A DNA stretch of 51,741 nt from Acidimicrobiaceae bacterium. Its GTDB lineage: Bacteria > Actinomycetota > Acidimicrobiia > Acidimicrobiales > RAAP-2. Shown here piece by piece: positions 9,672 to 17,527 of the stretch. The notes beneath the pieces were generated by a model. It worked only from the letters and a program-made list of their open reading frames with translations, had not been told where the DNA came from and ran no database searches. Within the stretch, counting starts at the first letter, position 1, and each line of letters opens with the position of its first letter. A program made the translations under genes and the position numbers. Location of the stretch: assembly GCA_003141815.1 (NCBI GenBank), contig PLNQ01000012.1:1-51741 (forward strand), read 5' to 3'.

Positions 9672-10450
9672 CTCGGGGTTGACGTGGTACTCAACTCCGC
9701 GTGGCGAGGTCGGTGGACGATCAACGTGATGACCCCGGCGACGGCCAGCGCAATTCCCGCGAGTTGAACGCCAATCGAACCGCTATGGGACTCTTGACCC
9801 AAGAGCAGTCGCTCGTCGAGCGCGCGCACGAGTCCCCAGACGATCATGCCGATTCCGGTCACGACACCAACGGTGTATGTTCGTCGCGTCTTCTCGACGC
9901 CTAAGAGCGCGAGCCAGAGAAGTGCGTCCTCAGCCCCCTGAATGAGGGGCACCGGGACTCGTTTACCCACTTGTCCGGCGTAGTGAAGACCGAACCACTG
10001 ATTTGTGAGGTGACCACCGCCGTCAACCATGAACTGAGGTCCCAGGACTCGACCGAGGGCCCAGCCCGCGATCAGGGCGGGCACCAGGGCGTCGGTGAAC
10101 CTCGTGAGTTGGGTCTTGGGCCACCAACGGCGTTGCAGGATAAGTCCCACGACCAGGGCGAGCGCGATACCGCCAAAACTCGCGAGCCCGCCTTGCCACA
10201 CGGCGATCATGCGCCCGAGATGACCGCTGTAGTAGCTCCAGTTCGTCGCAATGTTCGCCAGGCGTGCTCCCACCAGGCCACTGACGATCAACCAGACGGT
10301 GTAGCGGGTGAAGGGCTCGACGTTGACGTCCGCGCGACGGAGGCGTCGCCGCGCGTAGATGAAGGCCACGTAGAACGCAATGGCTAGCCCGAAGCCGTAC
10401 GTGTGAAAGACCAGGGGACCGACGTGGAACGAAGTGGGGAAACCCGACAC
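9668..10450 (-). CDS. lgt: Prolipoprotein diacylglyceryl transferase-like protein
   Basis: Integral membrane enzyme that adds diacylglycerol to the lipobox cysteine of prelipoproteins. The 260-aa protein has about seven hydrophobic spans and the family landmarks FHTYGFGLAIAFYVAF with its conserved His, SGLVGARL, and QGGLASFGGIALA. The usual GRIGNF motif appears as WALGRVLGPQFM, keeping the Arg but replacing the Asn, so this is a divergent Lgt. The GTG start lies 2 nt after the stop of the upstream NlpC/P60 gene, so the two form an envelope operon. It is convergent with the PemK-like gene. Confidence 0.82.
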   Translation of the reverse strand: MSGFPTSFHVGPLVFHTYGFGLAIAFYVAFIYARRRLRRADVNVEPFTRYTVWLIVSGLVGARLANIATNWSYYSGHLGRMIAVWQGGLASFGGIALALVVGLILQRRWWPKTQLTRFTDALVPALIAGWALGRVLGPQFMVDGGGHLTNQWFGLHYAGQVGKRVPVPLIQGAEDALLWLALLGVEKTRRTYTVGVVTGIGMIVWGLVRALDERLLLGQESHSGSIGVQLAGIALAVAGVITLIVHRPRHAELSTTSTPS

Positions 10451-10452
10451 GG

Positions 10453-11556
10453 CTAGCCCCGGGGGCGACCGAGACCTACGAACCCGTACCCGAGTCGAAC
10501 GGGAACGATATGCACGAGGGTACCGGTCATCTCGGCTTCAATCATCTGGCCGCCGCCGATGTACATCGCGACGTGCTCGTCGCCGTTGTAGCCGTAAAAG
10601 AGAAGGTCCCCGGGCTGAATGTCGACGAGCGGCACGCGCATCGTGTCGTCGTACTGCGCGCCCGAGTAGTGCGGCAAGTAGATGCCCGCAGCTTCGTAGG
10701 CCAACATGACGAGACCCGAACAGTCCACGCCAGAGTGACTGGCACCACCCCACACGTAGGGCGTGCCGATGTACAGCTCGGCCGCTCGAATCGCGATGTT
10801 CGCCTTCGAGTCGGGTGGGGGGGCGACGACGTTGAAGGTGGGCGTCGCCGTATTGAGCGCCGCCGCAGACGCCGCGGTGGCCGCCGCTTCGGCCTGGCTG
10901 AGGAAGATCGCGATCTGGCCCTTGACGTGGGCGAGGGTGTTGCTCAGCCCACTCTGGATCATCTTGGCAGTGTGCAGGGAGTGGGCCGCGTCTCTCGTGA
11001 GTGAGCGTGCGTGGCGGTCTTCGGCGGCCAATTGGCCACGCTCGCGGGTGAGTTTGATGCGGTTGCTCTTGAGGCTCGCGATGGTGGTGTTGATGTTGCC
11101 AGCGGCGAGTTGGGAGTAGACGTTCCTCGCGCCCGTCTTGTCGGCGTTCTTCGAAAAGAGGGGGTTGTTGCTCTGCGACCCGCCGTTCGTGACGTAGGAG
11201 AAGACCACGTCCGCGCGAAGTTGGCTGTTGCCCTTCGAGACGTTCTTCTCGATCGCGGCGACGTTGGCCTTCGTGTTGGCGATCTCGGCGTTGTAGGTGT
11301 GGAGATTGATCAGTGACTGGTCGTACTTTTGGCCCAGGCGGCCGACCTGGGCGTCGGTCCGGTTGATCTGGTTCAACAAGATGGCGGCCTTGGCGCGGTC
11401 GTTCGTGAGACTCGAGGCGCCGGCCGGACGTGGCATTACGCTCACAGTGCTTAGGGACACTGCCACGACAGCCAAAAAGGAAAAAAACCACCGGAAGTGG
11501 CGTCGATCCATCATTGGCTGCAGTGTCGAAAGCACCCAGTGCTCGACGTCAGTCAC
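10453..11556 (-). CDS. Secreted NlpC/P60 peptidoglycan hydrolase with coiled coil
   Basis: A RipA/RpfB-partner-like D,L-endopeptidase that cuts peptide stems of peptidoglycan outside the membrane. A signal peptide (FRWFFSFLAVVAVSLSTVSV, then AGA) is followed by a long coiled coil of about residues 50-235, and a C-terminal NlpC/P60 domain of about 255-367. The catalytic Cys is in SGVDCSGLV (C279), the His in GDEHVAMYIGG (H328) and a third polar residue is H349. GTG 11556 has TAGCCT 6 nt upstream, but ATG 11514 or 11511 gives a tidier signal peptide, so the start is open. The coiled coil in such enzymes usually autoinhibits or recruits FtsEX-type partners. lgt follows 2 nt downstream. Confidence 0.9.
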   Translation of the reverse strand: MTDVEHWVLSTLQPMMDRRHFRWFFSFLAVVAVSLSTVSVMPRPAGASSLTNDRAKAAILLNQINRTDAQVGRLGQKYDQSLINLHTYNAEIANTKANVAAIEKNVSKGNSQLRADVVFSYVTNGGSQSNNPLFSKNADKTGARNVYSQLAAGNINTTIASLKSNRIKLTRERGQLAAEDRHARSLTRDAAHSLHTAKMIQSGLSNTLAHVKGQIAIFLSQAEAAATAASAAALNTATPTFNVVAPPPDSKANIAIRAAELYIGTPYVWGGASHSGVDCSGLVMLAYEAAGIYLPHYSGAQYDDTMRVPLVDIQPGDLLFYGYNGDEHVAMYIGGGQMIEAEMTGTLVHIVPVRLGYGFVGLGRPRG

Positions 11557-11562
11557 TCGTCC

Positions 11563-11568
11563 AGGCTA
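11563..11568 (-). promoter_or_regulatory. -10 element TAGCCT for the NlpC/P60-lgt operon
   Basis: TAGCCT on the minus strand ends 6 nt before GTG 11556. CCGACA about 18 nt further upstream could be a -35. It suggests a leaderless transcript. Confidence 0.45.
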
Positions 11569-11697
11569 GTTGGTGGGCTCATTCCGTGTCGGCTCGACGG
11601 GAGAGCGGTCCCGCATAGTGCCTCGTCAAGAGGAGTTTCTTGCCCAGCGACACGACGGAAGTGGGGACGAAAATCTCCCTCCGCGTCGCCCCGCGCA

Positions 11698-11703
11698 TAG
11701 GCT
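11698..11703 (+). promoter_or_regulatory. -10 element TAGGCT for the CoA-ester lyase gene
   Basis: TAGGCT ends 7 nt before ATG 11711. No Shine-Dalgarno site is present, so a leaderless start is likely. Confidence 0.45.
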
Positions 11704-11710
11704 CGGCGAC

Positions 11711-12649
11711 ATGTCGCAGCGCTCTCGCCCTCTTCCTCGCCGCTCCTGTCTTTCGACGCCAGGGTCGTCCGATCGATTCCTCGCCAAGGCGCCAGCGGCG
11801 ACCGCGGACTTCTCTTTTCTCGACCTGGAGGACTCCGTCGCGCCCAACGAGAAGGTGGGCGCTCGCGCCAAGGTGGTCAACGCCATTAGGACCCTCGACT
11901 GGGACGACCGGGTCTTGTGCGTGCGAATCAACGCGTGGGACACGCCGTGGACCTACGGCGACGTCATCGACGTCGTCGCCAGCGCCGGCGAACGTCTTGA
12001 TGAGGTCATGCTGCCCAAGGTCCGTCGGGCTTCGGACGTCGTGGCGCTCGACCTCTTGCTCAGTCAGGTTGAAGCGAACGCCGGCTTGACGCAGGGCCAC
12101 ATCGGCATCGAAGCTCAGATCGAGACGGCAGAAGGCTTGATCAACGTGGAGGAGATTTGCGCGTCGTCACCTCGGCTCGAGTCCATCGTCTTCGGCCCGG
12201 CCGACTTCGCGGCGTCCATTGGAATGCCGGTGACGACGATCGACGAGACGATCCACGAGGGTCCCTCGAATCCTTTTTCTTACGTCTTCTCGAAAATCTT
12301 GATGGCCGGACGAGCGAACGGACTACACGTCATCGACGGACCGTTTCTCAAGGTGCGCGATCTCGACGCACTTCGATTCACCGCGAACATCACCGCCTCC
12401 TACGGCTTCGACGGCAAGTGGGCCTTGACGCCCGATCAAGCCTTGGTCTTGAACGAGGTCTATTCTCCCAGTCAAGAACTCTTCGACAAGTCCTTCGACA
12501 TACTCGACGCCTACAAGGTCGCTACTGACGACGAGCACACGGGCGCCGTGATGTTCGGCGACGAGATGATCGACGAGGCTTCGGCGAAGATCGCGCACTC
12601 GTTCGTCGCGCGAGGCTCACGATCAGGTATGACCCGCTCGCCAAAGTAA
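11711..12649 (+). CDS. HpcH/HpaI-family CoA-ester lyase (citrate lyase beta-like)
   Basis: TIM-barrel lyase of the citrate lyase beta/malyl-CoA lyase group, which makes or breaks C-C bonds of malyl-, methylmalyl- or citramalyl-CoA. The 312-aa protein has FLDLEDSVAPNEK (36-48), VRINAWDT, MLPKVR, the Mg2+ ligand Glu in AQIETAEGL (E138) and the Asp in FGPADFAASIGM (D165). The reading frame is open upstream to 11570, but that part is Arg-rich and unlike the family, while ATG 11711 begins where homology begins and has TAGGCT 7 nt upstream. With MaoC at 16 kb and methylmalonyl-CoA mutase at 49 kb it hints at C3-C5 dicarboxylyl-CoA metabolism, though the exact substrate is unknown. Confidence 0.85.
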   Translation: MSQRSRPLPRRSCLSTPGSSDRFLAKAPAATADFSFLDLEDSVAPNEKVGARAKVVNAIRTLDWDDRVLCVRINAWDTPWTYGDVIDVVASAGERLDEVMLPKVRRASDVVALDLLLSQVEANAGLTQGHIGIEAQIETAEGLINVEEICASSPRLESIVFGPADFAASIGMPVTTIDETIHEGPSNPFSYVFSKILMAGRANGLHVIDGPFLKVRDLDALRFTANITASYGFDGKWALTPDQALVLNEVYSPSQELFDKSFDILDAYKVATDDEHTGAVMFGDEMIDEASAKIAHSFVARGSRSGMTRSPK

Positions 12650-12653
12650 TTCC

Positions 12654-12680
12654 CCTTACTAGGAGACTCTCCTATTAAGG
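12654..12680 (+). promoter_or_regulatory. 27-bp near-perfect palindrome before the Ni/Co permease
   Basis: Half-site CCTTAcTAGGAG, centre ACT, half-site CTCCTAtTAAGG: twelve of thirteen base pairs match across the axis. The right arm contains TAAGGT, a -10-like hexamer ending 6 nt before ATG 12688, and also AAGG. It therefore fits either a repressor operator over the promoter or an RNA hairpin hiding a ribosome site. A metal-responsive regulator is a reasonable guess from the target gene. Confidence 0.6.
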
Positions 12681-12687
12681 TGTGCGC

Positions 12688-13887
12688 ATGGCGATCGTAA
12701 CTGACGTGCCAACTACGAGACGGGCGCGACTGCGGGCGTCATTTACTCCTTCGGAGTGGCGTCGGCTCTACGGGATGTTCGGCTTCATCGTGTTCTTACA
12801 CGTCGCCGGTTGGGGCATCCTCATCTACGCCTCGACCCAACACTTCGGCGCAGGCAGCGGCAAGTTACTTGGCGTGGGTACCGGCGTGTTGGCGTACACG
12901 CTCGGTATGCGCCACGCCTTTGACGCGGACCACATCGCCGCCATTGACAACACGACGAGAAAGTTCATGACCGAAGGCAAGCGTCCGATGTCGGTGGGCT
13001 TCTTCTTCTCGCTCGGACACTCGACGATCGTCTTTGCCCTCACGGTGATGCTCGGGCTCGGCGCGCGGGCCCTCGGCAGCCAGGTCCGTAACGCCCACTC
13101 GTCGCTGCACCACTACGGCACGTTGATCGGCACCAGTGTCTCGGGAGGGTTCCTCTACCTGATCGCGACGTTGAATTTGATCATCCTGGTGAGCATCGTT
13201 CGTCTCTTTCTCCAGATGCGTCAAGGTCGATTTAACGACGCCGAACTCGAGAAGCACCTCAACGCTCGCGGATTCATGATGCGCTTCTTCGGTCCGCTCG
13301 CGCGCTCGGTGGACGCGCCGTGGAAGATGTACCCGGTCGGCGTGCTCTTCGGTCTCGGTTTCGACACCGCGACTGAAGTGGCCTTTTTGGTCCTCGCGGG
13401 ATCGTCCGTCGCGGCCGGACTTCCGCTGTGGGCAATCCTCAGTCTGCCGCTCCTCTTCGCCGCAGGCATGAGCCTGCTCGACACGATTGACGGATCGTTT
13501 ATGAACTTCGCCTACGGGTGGGCATTCTCCAAGCCCGTGCGCAAGGTGTATTACAACATCGCCATCACCGGGCTGAGTGTCCTCGTTGCCTTCTTCATCG
13601 GCACGCTCGAGTTGATGCAAGTCTTGACCCAAGAAGTGAAGCTCAAGGGCGCACTGTGGAACTACGCGGCCGCCTTCAATATCAATAAGGCCGGTTTCGT
13701 GATCGTGGGGATGTTCGTCGCGACGTGGGTCTTCGCCCTCACCTACTGGAAGTACGGCCACGTCGAAGAGCGTTGGGAGCGCGCGGCCTTGAAGGCCCAA
13801 GAGGCTCGCGGTGAATCACCGGACCTGCACTCGGCCGGCATCACGTTAGGCGCGGTGCACAAACCTTTCACCATCGACGAGGCGTGA
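12688..13887 (+). CDS. NiCoT-family nickel/cobalt permease
   Basis: High-affinity inner-membrane transporter for Ni2+ or Co2+ (HoxN/NixA/NhlF family). The 399-aa protein shows the diagnostic metal motif HAFDADHIAAIDNTTRK (76-92) in the second span, followed by FSLGHSTIVFALT, and about eight hydrophobic segments overall, with LGFDTATEVAFLVLAG as the later signature. ATG 12688 was chosen over GTG 12682 because a TAAGGT hexamer lies 6 nt upstream. Expression is probably controlled through the 27-bp palindrome at 12654-12680. No hydrogenase or urease is in the window; cobalt for the B12 enzymes MetH and methylmalonyl-CoA mutase is an alternative use. Confidence 0.93.
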   Translation: MAIVTDVPTTRRARLRASFTPSEWRRLYGMFGFIVFLHVAGWGILIYASTQHFGAGSGKLLGVGTGVLAYTLGMRHAFDADHIAAIDNTTRKFMTEGKRPMSVGFFFSLGHSTIVFALTVMLGLGARALGSQVRNAHSSLHHYGTLIGTSVSGGFLYLIATLNLIILVSIVRLFLQMRQGRFNDAELEKHLNARGFMMRFFGPLARSVDAPWKMYPVGVLFGLGFDTATEVAFLVLAGSSVAAGLPLWAILSLPLLFAAGMSLLDTIDGSFMNFAYGWAFSKPVRKVYYNIAITGLSVLVAFFIGTLELMQVLTQEVKLKGALWNYAAAFNINKAGFVIVGMFVATWVFALTYWKYGHVEERWERAALKAQEARGESPDLHSAGITLGAVHKPFTIDEA

Positions 13888-13890
13888 CGT

Positions 13891-15501
13891 CTAGCTGACG
13901 TTCTCCAACAGACGCCGTGCGATCACTTTGAGACACAAGGTCTCGTCGGCCCCTTCGAAGATCGAGAGCACTCGGGCGTCGAGGAAGTACCGACTCACCG
14001 GGTACTCCTCGGCGTAGCCCATGCCGCCGTGGATCTGCATGGCTTCACGCGTCACCCACTCCGCGGCGCGACAGACGTAGGCCTTGGCCATCGAGGCCTC
14101 GAGCGTGCCACTTCGTCGGCCCATCTGGCGAGCGACGTCGAGTGAGAACTGCCGGGCGCACTGGATGACGCTGGCCATGGTGGCGAGTTTGGTGCGCGTG
14201 AGTTCGAAGTGGAGCAGCGCTTCTCCAAAGATCACGCGCGTGCGCGCGTACTCGAGTGCCGCGTCGTACGCCGCTTGCATCACACCGACGGCGCGCGCCG
14301 CGGTTTGCAGTCGGCCGTTCTCGAAGCCGGCCATCTGGTAGTAGAAGCCCTTGCCGAGTCCGGCCTCGGCGCCGACGAGGCAATCGTCGCGCACGAACCA
14401 GTGATCGAAACTGAGTTCGTAGGAGTGCATGCCGCGATAGCCAATCGTGTCAATGGGCCGGCCCTCGAAGCGTCCGTCAGCGTCCTCGCGGCCGTCGCCC
14501 TTCGCGTCTTGGTGGAAGAGGAAGCCGTGACTGTCGCCACGGGGCTTCTCGACGAGAAAGAGCGAAAGGCCTCGATGGGCCAATGTTCGGTCGGGGTCAG
14601 TGCGCGCGAGCAACAACAACACCTCGGCGCGAGCCGCGAACGTGCACCAGGTCTTGGCGCCGTTGATTAACCAGCCGCCAGTGGTCTTGGTGGCACTCGT
14701 AGTGAGTCCCGCGACGTCCGAGCCGAAGTCCGGCTCGGTGACGGCGATAGCGCAGAGGGTCTCGGCGCTGGCGAGTCGTGGGAGCCAGTGCGCTTGTTGT
14801 TCCTCCGTACCGCCGTGCAACAGGGCGCGCGTAAGAATCTCGGGCCGCGTGATGAGCGAACCGCCGATACCGAGGCTGCCCCACGAGAGTTCCTCGGTGG
14901 CGACGACCATGCCGACGTACTCCGACTCGCCACCACTGGAGAATCCGCCGTATGCCTCGGGGATGGAAAGACCGAAACCACCGAGTTCGCTCAGACCCGT
15001 GATGATCGATTCCGGAATGTCGCCGTTCGTGCGATGCACGTGCTCAGCGTGGGGACGAACCTGCTCGTCGGCGAAGCGGTGGAAAAGTTCGCCCACCATC
15101 GCGAAGTCTTCGCCCAAGTGGCGTGGCCCCGGCGACTCGGCGAGGGTCGAGAGGAACGAGGGGTCGCGATAGGTCGCCACGAACGACTGGAAGGGCGTGA
15201 ACCACGTGGCGTCCAACCCCCACGACGATTCGCGTCCGAGCGCGCGCGTCGCAAGGTCTGCAAGAACCAATGCCAAGAACGCCGCGAAGAGTTGTGCCTC
15301 GACGTCACCCTTGGCGGCGTAGGAGAGACAGGAACGGGCCGCCGCGAGGGAGCTCGCCGCGTGTGCGAGGTCGTAGGCGAGCGTTTCGTTCGCGTCAATA
15401 CCACCGCGCTTCGCGAGTTCTCGCAGAGCGCCGGTAAGTACGCCGTCGGCCTGGTCGATGAGAGCAGCGGCAACGTCGAGATCAAGTACGGGCGTGGACA
15501 T
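13891..15501 (-). CDS. Long acyl-CoA dehydrogenase with extra N-terminal helical domain
   Basis: A 536-aa flavoprotein, about 150 residues longer than a standard acyl-CoA dehydrogenase. Residues 1-125 form an extra alpha-helical region (AYDLAHAASSLAAARSCLSY) reminiscent of the family's own C-terminal helical domain. The canonical fold starts near residue 130, with IAVTEPDFGSDVAGL in the middle domain, a charged insert (GDGREDADGRFEG), the motif QIHGGMGYAEEYPVSRYFLDAR and a catalytic-region Glu in SIFEGADET. It is convergent with the nickel permease, with a 3-nt gap. The ATG has TAAATT 6 nt upstream and no ribosome site. The substrate is unknown. Confidence 0.9.
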   Translation of the reverse strand: MSTPVLDLDVAAALIDQADGVLTGALRELAKRGGIDANETLAYDLAHAASSLAAARSCLSYAAKGDVEAQLFAAFLALVLADLATRALGRESSWGLDATWFTPFQSFVATYRDPSFLSTLAESPGPRHLGEDFAMVGELFHRFADEQVRPHAEHVHRTNGDIPESIITGLSELGGFGLSIPEAYGGFSSGGESEYVGMVVATEELSWGSLGIGGSLITRPEILTRALLHGGTEEQQAHWLPRLASAETLCAIAVTEPDFGSDVAGLTTSATKTTGGWLINGAKTWCTFAARAEVLLLLARTDPDRTLAHRGLSLFLVEKPRGDSHGFLFHQDAKGDGREDADGRFEGRPIDTIGYRGMHSYELSFDHWFVRDDCLVGAEAGLGKGFYYQMAGFENGRLQTAARAVGVMQAAYDAALEYARTRVIFGEALLHFELTRTKLATMASVIQCARQFSLDVARQMGRRSGTLEASMAKAYVCRAAEWVTREAMQIHGGMGYAEEYPVSRYFLDARVLSIFEGADETLCLKVIARRLLENVS

Positions 15502-15507
15502 ACGTGA

Positions 15508-15513
15508 AATTTA
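15508..15513 (-). promoter_or_regulatory. -10 element TAAATT for the long acyl-CoA dehydrogenase
   Basis: TAAATT on the minus strand ends 6 nt before ATG 15501. It lies back-to-back with the -10 of the divergent gene at 15551. Confidence 0.4.
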
Positions 15514-15538
15514 CAGGTTCTTCTTATCGGCGTCGGCG

Positions 15539-15544
15539 TAGGCT
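15539..15544 (+). promoter_or_regulatory. -10 element TAGGCT for the 15551 gene
   Basis: TAGGCT ends 6 nt before GTG 15551, suggesting a leaderless start in the 49-bp divergent gap. Confidence 0.45.
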
Positions 15545-15550
15545 GGCCGA

Positions 15551-15991
15551 GTGAATATAACAATGATCCTCGCCGACTCCGCGCAAGTGGCCGACGGCAA
15601 GCTGTACATCCTGGGCGGTGGCTGGTCCATCACCGGTCCCGACCCGACACCGTCGGCGGTCGCCATTAAAGTTGCCGTCGACTCGCACGAGTTCAACGCG
15701 TCGCACCACTGGGAACTCTTTCTCGAAGACGCCGATGGTCAACAAGTTCGCTTCGAGACGCCCGAAGGCTCTCAAATCATTGAAGTGCGCGGGGACTTTG
15801 CCGCCACGGCGCCCGAAGACGTTCCCGTAGGCACGCCGGTCGACGTGCCCATCGCGGTGAACTTCGGACCGATTCCTCTGGCGGCCGGCGGACGTTTCAC
15901 CTGGCGCATGGTCATCGACGGCGAGACGCTGCCCGGGGGACTGGTGTCGTTCACCACGCGCCCCGCGCGCGAACTTGCCATCGAAGAGTAA
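15551..15991 (+). CDS. DUF6941-like conserved protein (146 aa)
   Basis: A small cytoplasmic beta-rich protein resembling the actinobacterial DUF6941 family. It opens with ILADSAQVADGKLYILGGGW, whose ADGKLYILGGGW segment is the family hallmark, and ends with a conserved RFTWRMVIDGE strand. There is no catalytic motif, signal peptide or membrane span, and the function is unknown. GTG 15551 has TAGGCT 6 nt upstream and no Shine-Dalgarno. A MaoC-like dehydratase gene follows after 34 nt in the same direction, so the pair could be co-transcribed. Confidence 0.8.
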   Translation: MNITMILADSAQVADGKLYILGGGWSITGPDPTPSAVAIKVAVDSHEFNASHHWELFLEDADGQQVRFETPEGSQIIEVRGDFAATAPEDVPVGTPVDVPIAVNFGPIPLAAGGRFTWRMVIDGETLPGGLVSFTTRPARELAIEE

Positions 15992-16025
15992 GTCCGAGTT
16001 ACTCGTCAAAGAGCCAGGGAGAGTC

Positions 16026-16538
16026 ATGACTACCTACGATCGCCCCTTTGGTCGCCACCTCGAGGACTTCGAAGTCGGTGACGTCTACAAGCACTGGCCC
16101 GGCAAGACCATCACCGAAGCGGACGACCACCTCTTTTGCATGATCACGATGAATCATCATCCGCTGCACACCAACGCGTGGTTCGCGGAGAACGAGACCG
16201 TACAGAAGAAGAACGTTGTCGTTGGCAACCTCGTGTACTCGCTGGTCCTCGGGATGAGCGTGCCCGACGTGTCGGGTGCCGCGATCGCCAACCTGGAAGT
16301 GGAGTCCCTAATCCACCGCTACCCGACGTTTCACGGCGACACCATTTACGCCGAGACGCGCGTGCTCGAGGTGACGCCATCTAAGTCAAAGGAAGATCGC
16401 GGCATCGTGCTCGTGGAGTCCAAGGGTTTCAACCAAGACGGCCTCGAGGTCTGCTACTTCCGTCGAAAGGTCATGGTGTGGAAGCGTGCGTTCGCCCCCG
16501 CGCGACGGCGCCCCTACGGTGACGACGTCTGGGCGTAA
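16026..16538 (+). CDS. MaoC-family dehydratase
   Basis: A hot-dog-fold (R)-specific enoyl-CoA or related CoA-ester hydratase, 170 aa. It begins RPFGRHLEDFEVGDVYKHW and carries KTITEADDHLFCMITMNHH followed by PLHTNAWFA, the expected hydratase region with catalytic Asp and His, then VVGNLVYSLVLGM. The arrangement is like mesaconyl-CoA or beta-methylmalyl-CoA hydratases, but the substrate is not proven. ATG 16026 was chosen for GGGAGAG just upstream and because homology starts there; the frame is open to 15975. The end overlaps mutY. It could work with the CoA-ester lyase at 11.7 kb. Confidence 0.88.
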   Translation: MTTYDRPFGRHLEDFEVGDVYKHWPGKTITEADDHLFCMITMNHHPLHTNAWFAENETVQKKNVVVGNLVYSLVLGMSVPDVSGAAIANLEVESLIHRYPTFHGDTIYAETRVLEVTPSKSKEDRGIVLVESKGFNQDGLEVCYFRRKVMVWKRAFAPARRRPYGDDVWA

Positions 16539-17400
16539 CGACTTCGCCGCGTTTCGACGCGAGCTTCGTCGTGTCGCGCCCAAGATAACTAGGCCACTGC
16601 CCTGGATCGGGCACGAGAGCCCCTGGGCCGTCCTCGTGAGTGAGGTCATGCTTCAACAGACCCAGACCTCGCGAGTCATCGAGCCCTGGGCGAGGTTCAT
16701 CGAACGTTTCCCCACGCCTCGTTCGTGCGCGGACGCCTCCCTCGCCGAAGTCCTCACAGCCTGGCAGGGCCTCGGGTACAACCGTCGCGCGAAGGCTTTG
16801 CACGACGCGGCGCGCGTGCTTCGTGACGAGTTCGATGGTGTCGTGCCGAGGAGCGTCAAGGAGTTGCGGTCACTGCCCGGCGTGGGCGAGTACACCGCGA
16901 ACGCAGTGGCTTCTTTCGCGTTCGGCGTACCCGTCGCGGTGCTGGACACCAACGTGGGACGGGTACTCGCGCGCGCACTCGCCAATCGCCGACTTCGCCC
17001 GAGTGAGGCGCGGGCACTTGCCGCGGACGTGCTACCGCGCACTGGCGTGGCCGCCTTCAATCAAGCGATGCTCGATCTCGGCGCGCAGTTCTGTCGAGCG
17101 GCGCCACGTTGCGAAGAGTGTCCACTCGCTTCGCGCTGCGAGTGGCGTCAACGTGGCGGCGGCGATCCCTCGCCCCTGAGTGCCGGCGTTTCTCGTGCAC
17201 AGCCACGCTTCGAAGGGTCGAATCGTCAATTACGTGGTCGAGTTCTCAACGCGCTTCGCGAGGGACCACGCTCGCGTCAGGAACTGGGCGCGCGCTTCTC
17301 TGGCGTCGAGCCGGGTCGCCGCGACGAAGTCCTCGCGAGTCTCGTACGCGATGGACTGATCACGCGACTGGCGCGTACGTACGTCTTGGCGGGTGCGTAA
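16519..17400 (+). CDS. mutY: A/G-specific adenine DNA glycosylase
   Basis: Base-excision repair enzyme removing adenine opposite 8-oxoguanine. The 293-aa protein has the HhH-GPD core: the catalytic Glu in SEVMLQQTQT (E42), helix-hairpin-helix LPGVGEYTANAV (119-130) and Asp in VLDTNVGRV (D143). A [4Fe-4S] site follows, with Cys at 192, 198, 201 and 207; the first spacing is five residues where six is usual. The C-terminus lacks a NUDIX-like 8-oxoG recognition domain and ends in a winged-helix-like stretch (QLRGRVLNALREGPRSRQEL). GTG 16519 overlaps maoC by 20 nt; GTG 16486 is possible but adds Arg/Pro-rich residues. Confidence 0.9.
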   Translation: MTTSGRNDFAAFRRELRRVAPKITRPLPWIGHESPWAVLVSEVMLQQTQTSRVIEPWARFIERFPTPRSCADASLAEVLTAWQGLGYNRRAKALHDAARVLRDEFDGVVPRSVKELRSLPGVGEYTANAVASFAFGVPVAVLDTNVGRVLARALANRRLRPSEARALAADVLPRTGVAAFNQAMLDLGAQFCRAAPRCEECPLASRCEWRQRGGGDPSPLSAGVSRAQPRFEGSNRQLRGRVLNALREGPRSRQELGARFSGVEPGRRDEVLASLVRDGLITRLARTYVLAGA

Positions 17401-17514
17401 CTGCCGAAGATTCTCCTCGGTGCCATTTCGAACGACGAGGGTGGCCTCGACGAGACATGGGTGCAGTTTCCGAATCGTGATGAACGAAGCGGTGATCTCC
17501 AAAGGGGTGGCCGG

Positions 17515-17520
17515 TAGCCT
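17515..17520 (+). promoter_or_regulatory. -10 element TAGCCT for the flavin reductase gene
   Basis: TAGCCT ends 7 nt before GTG 17528, suggesting a leaderless start and fixing the start codon downstream of the longer open frame. Confidence 0.45.
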
Positions 17521-17527
17521 GGGCGCC

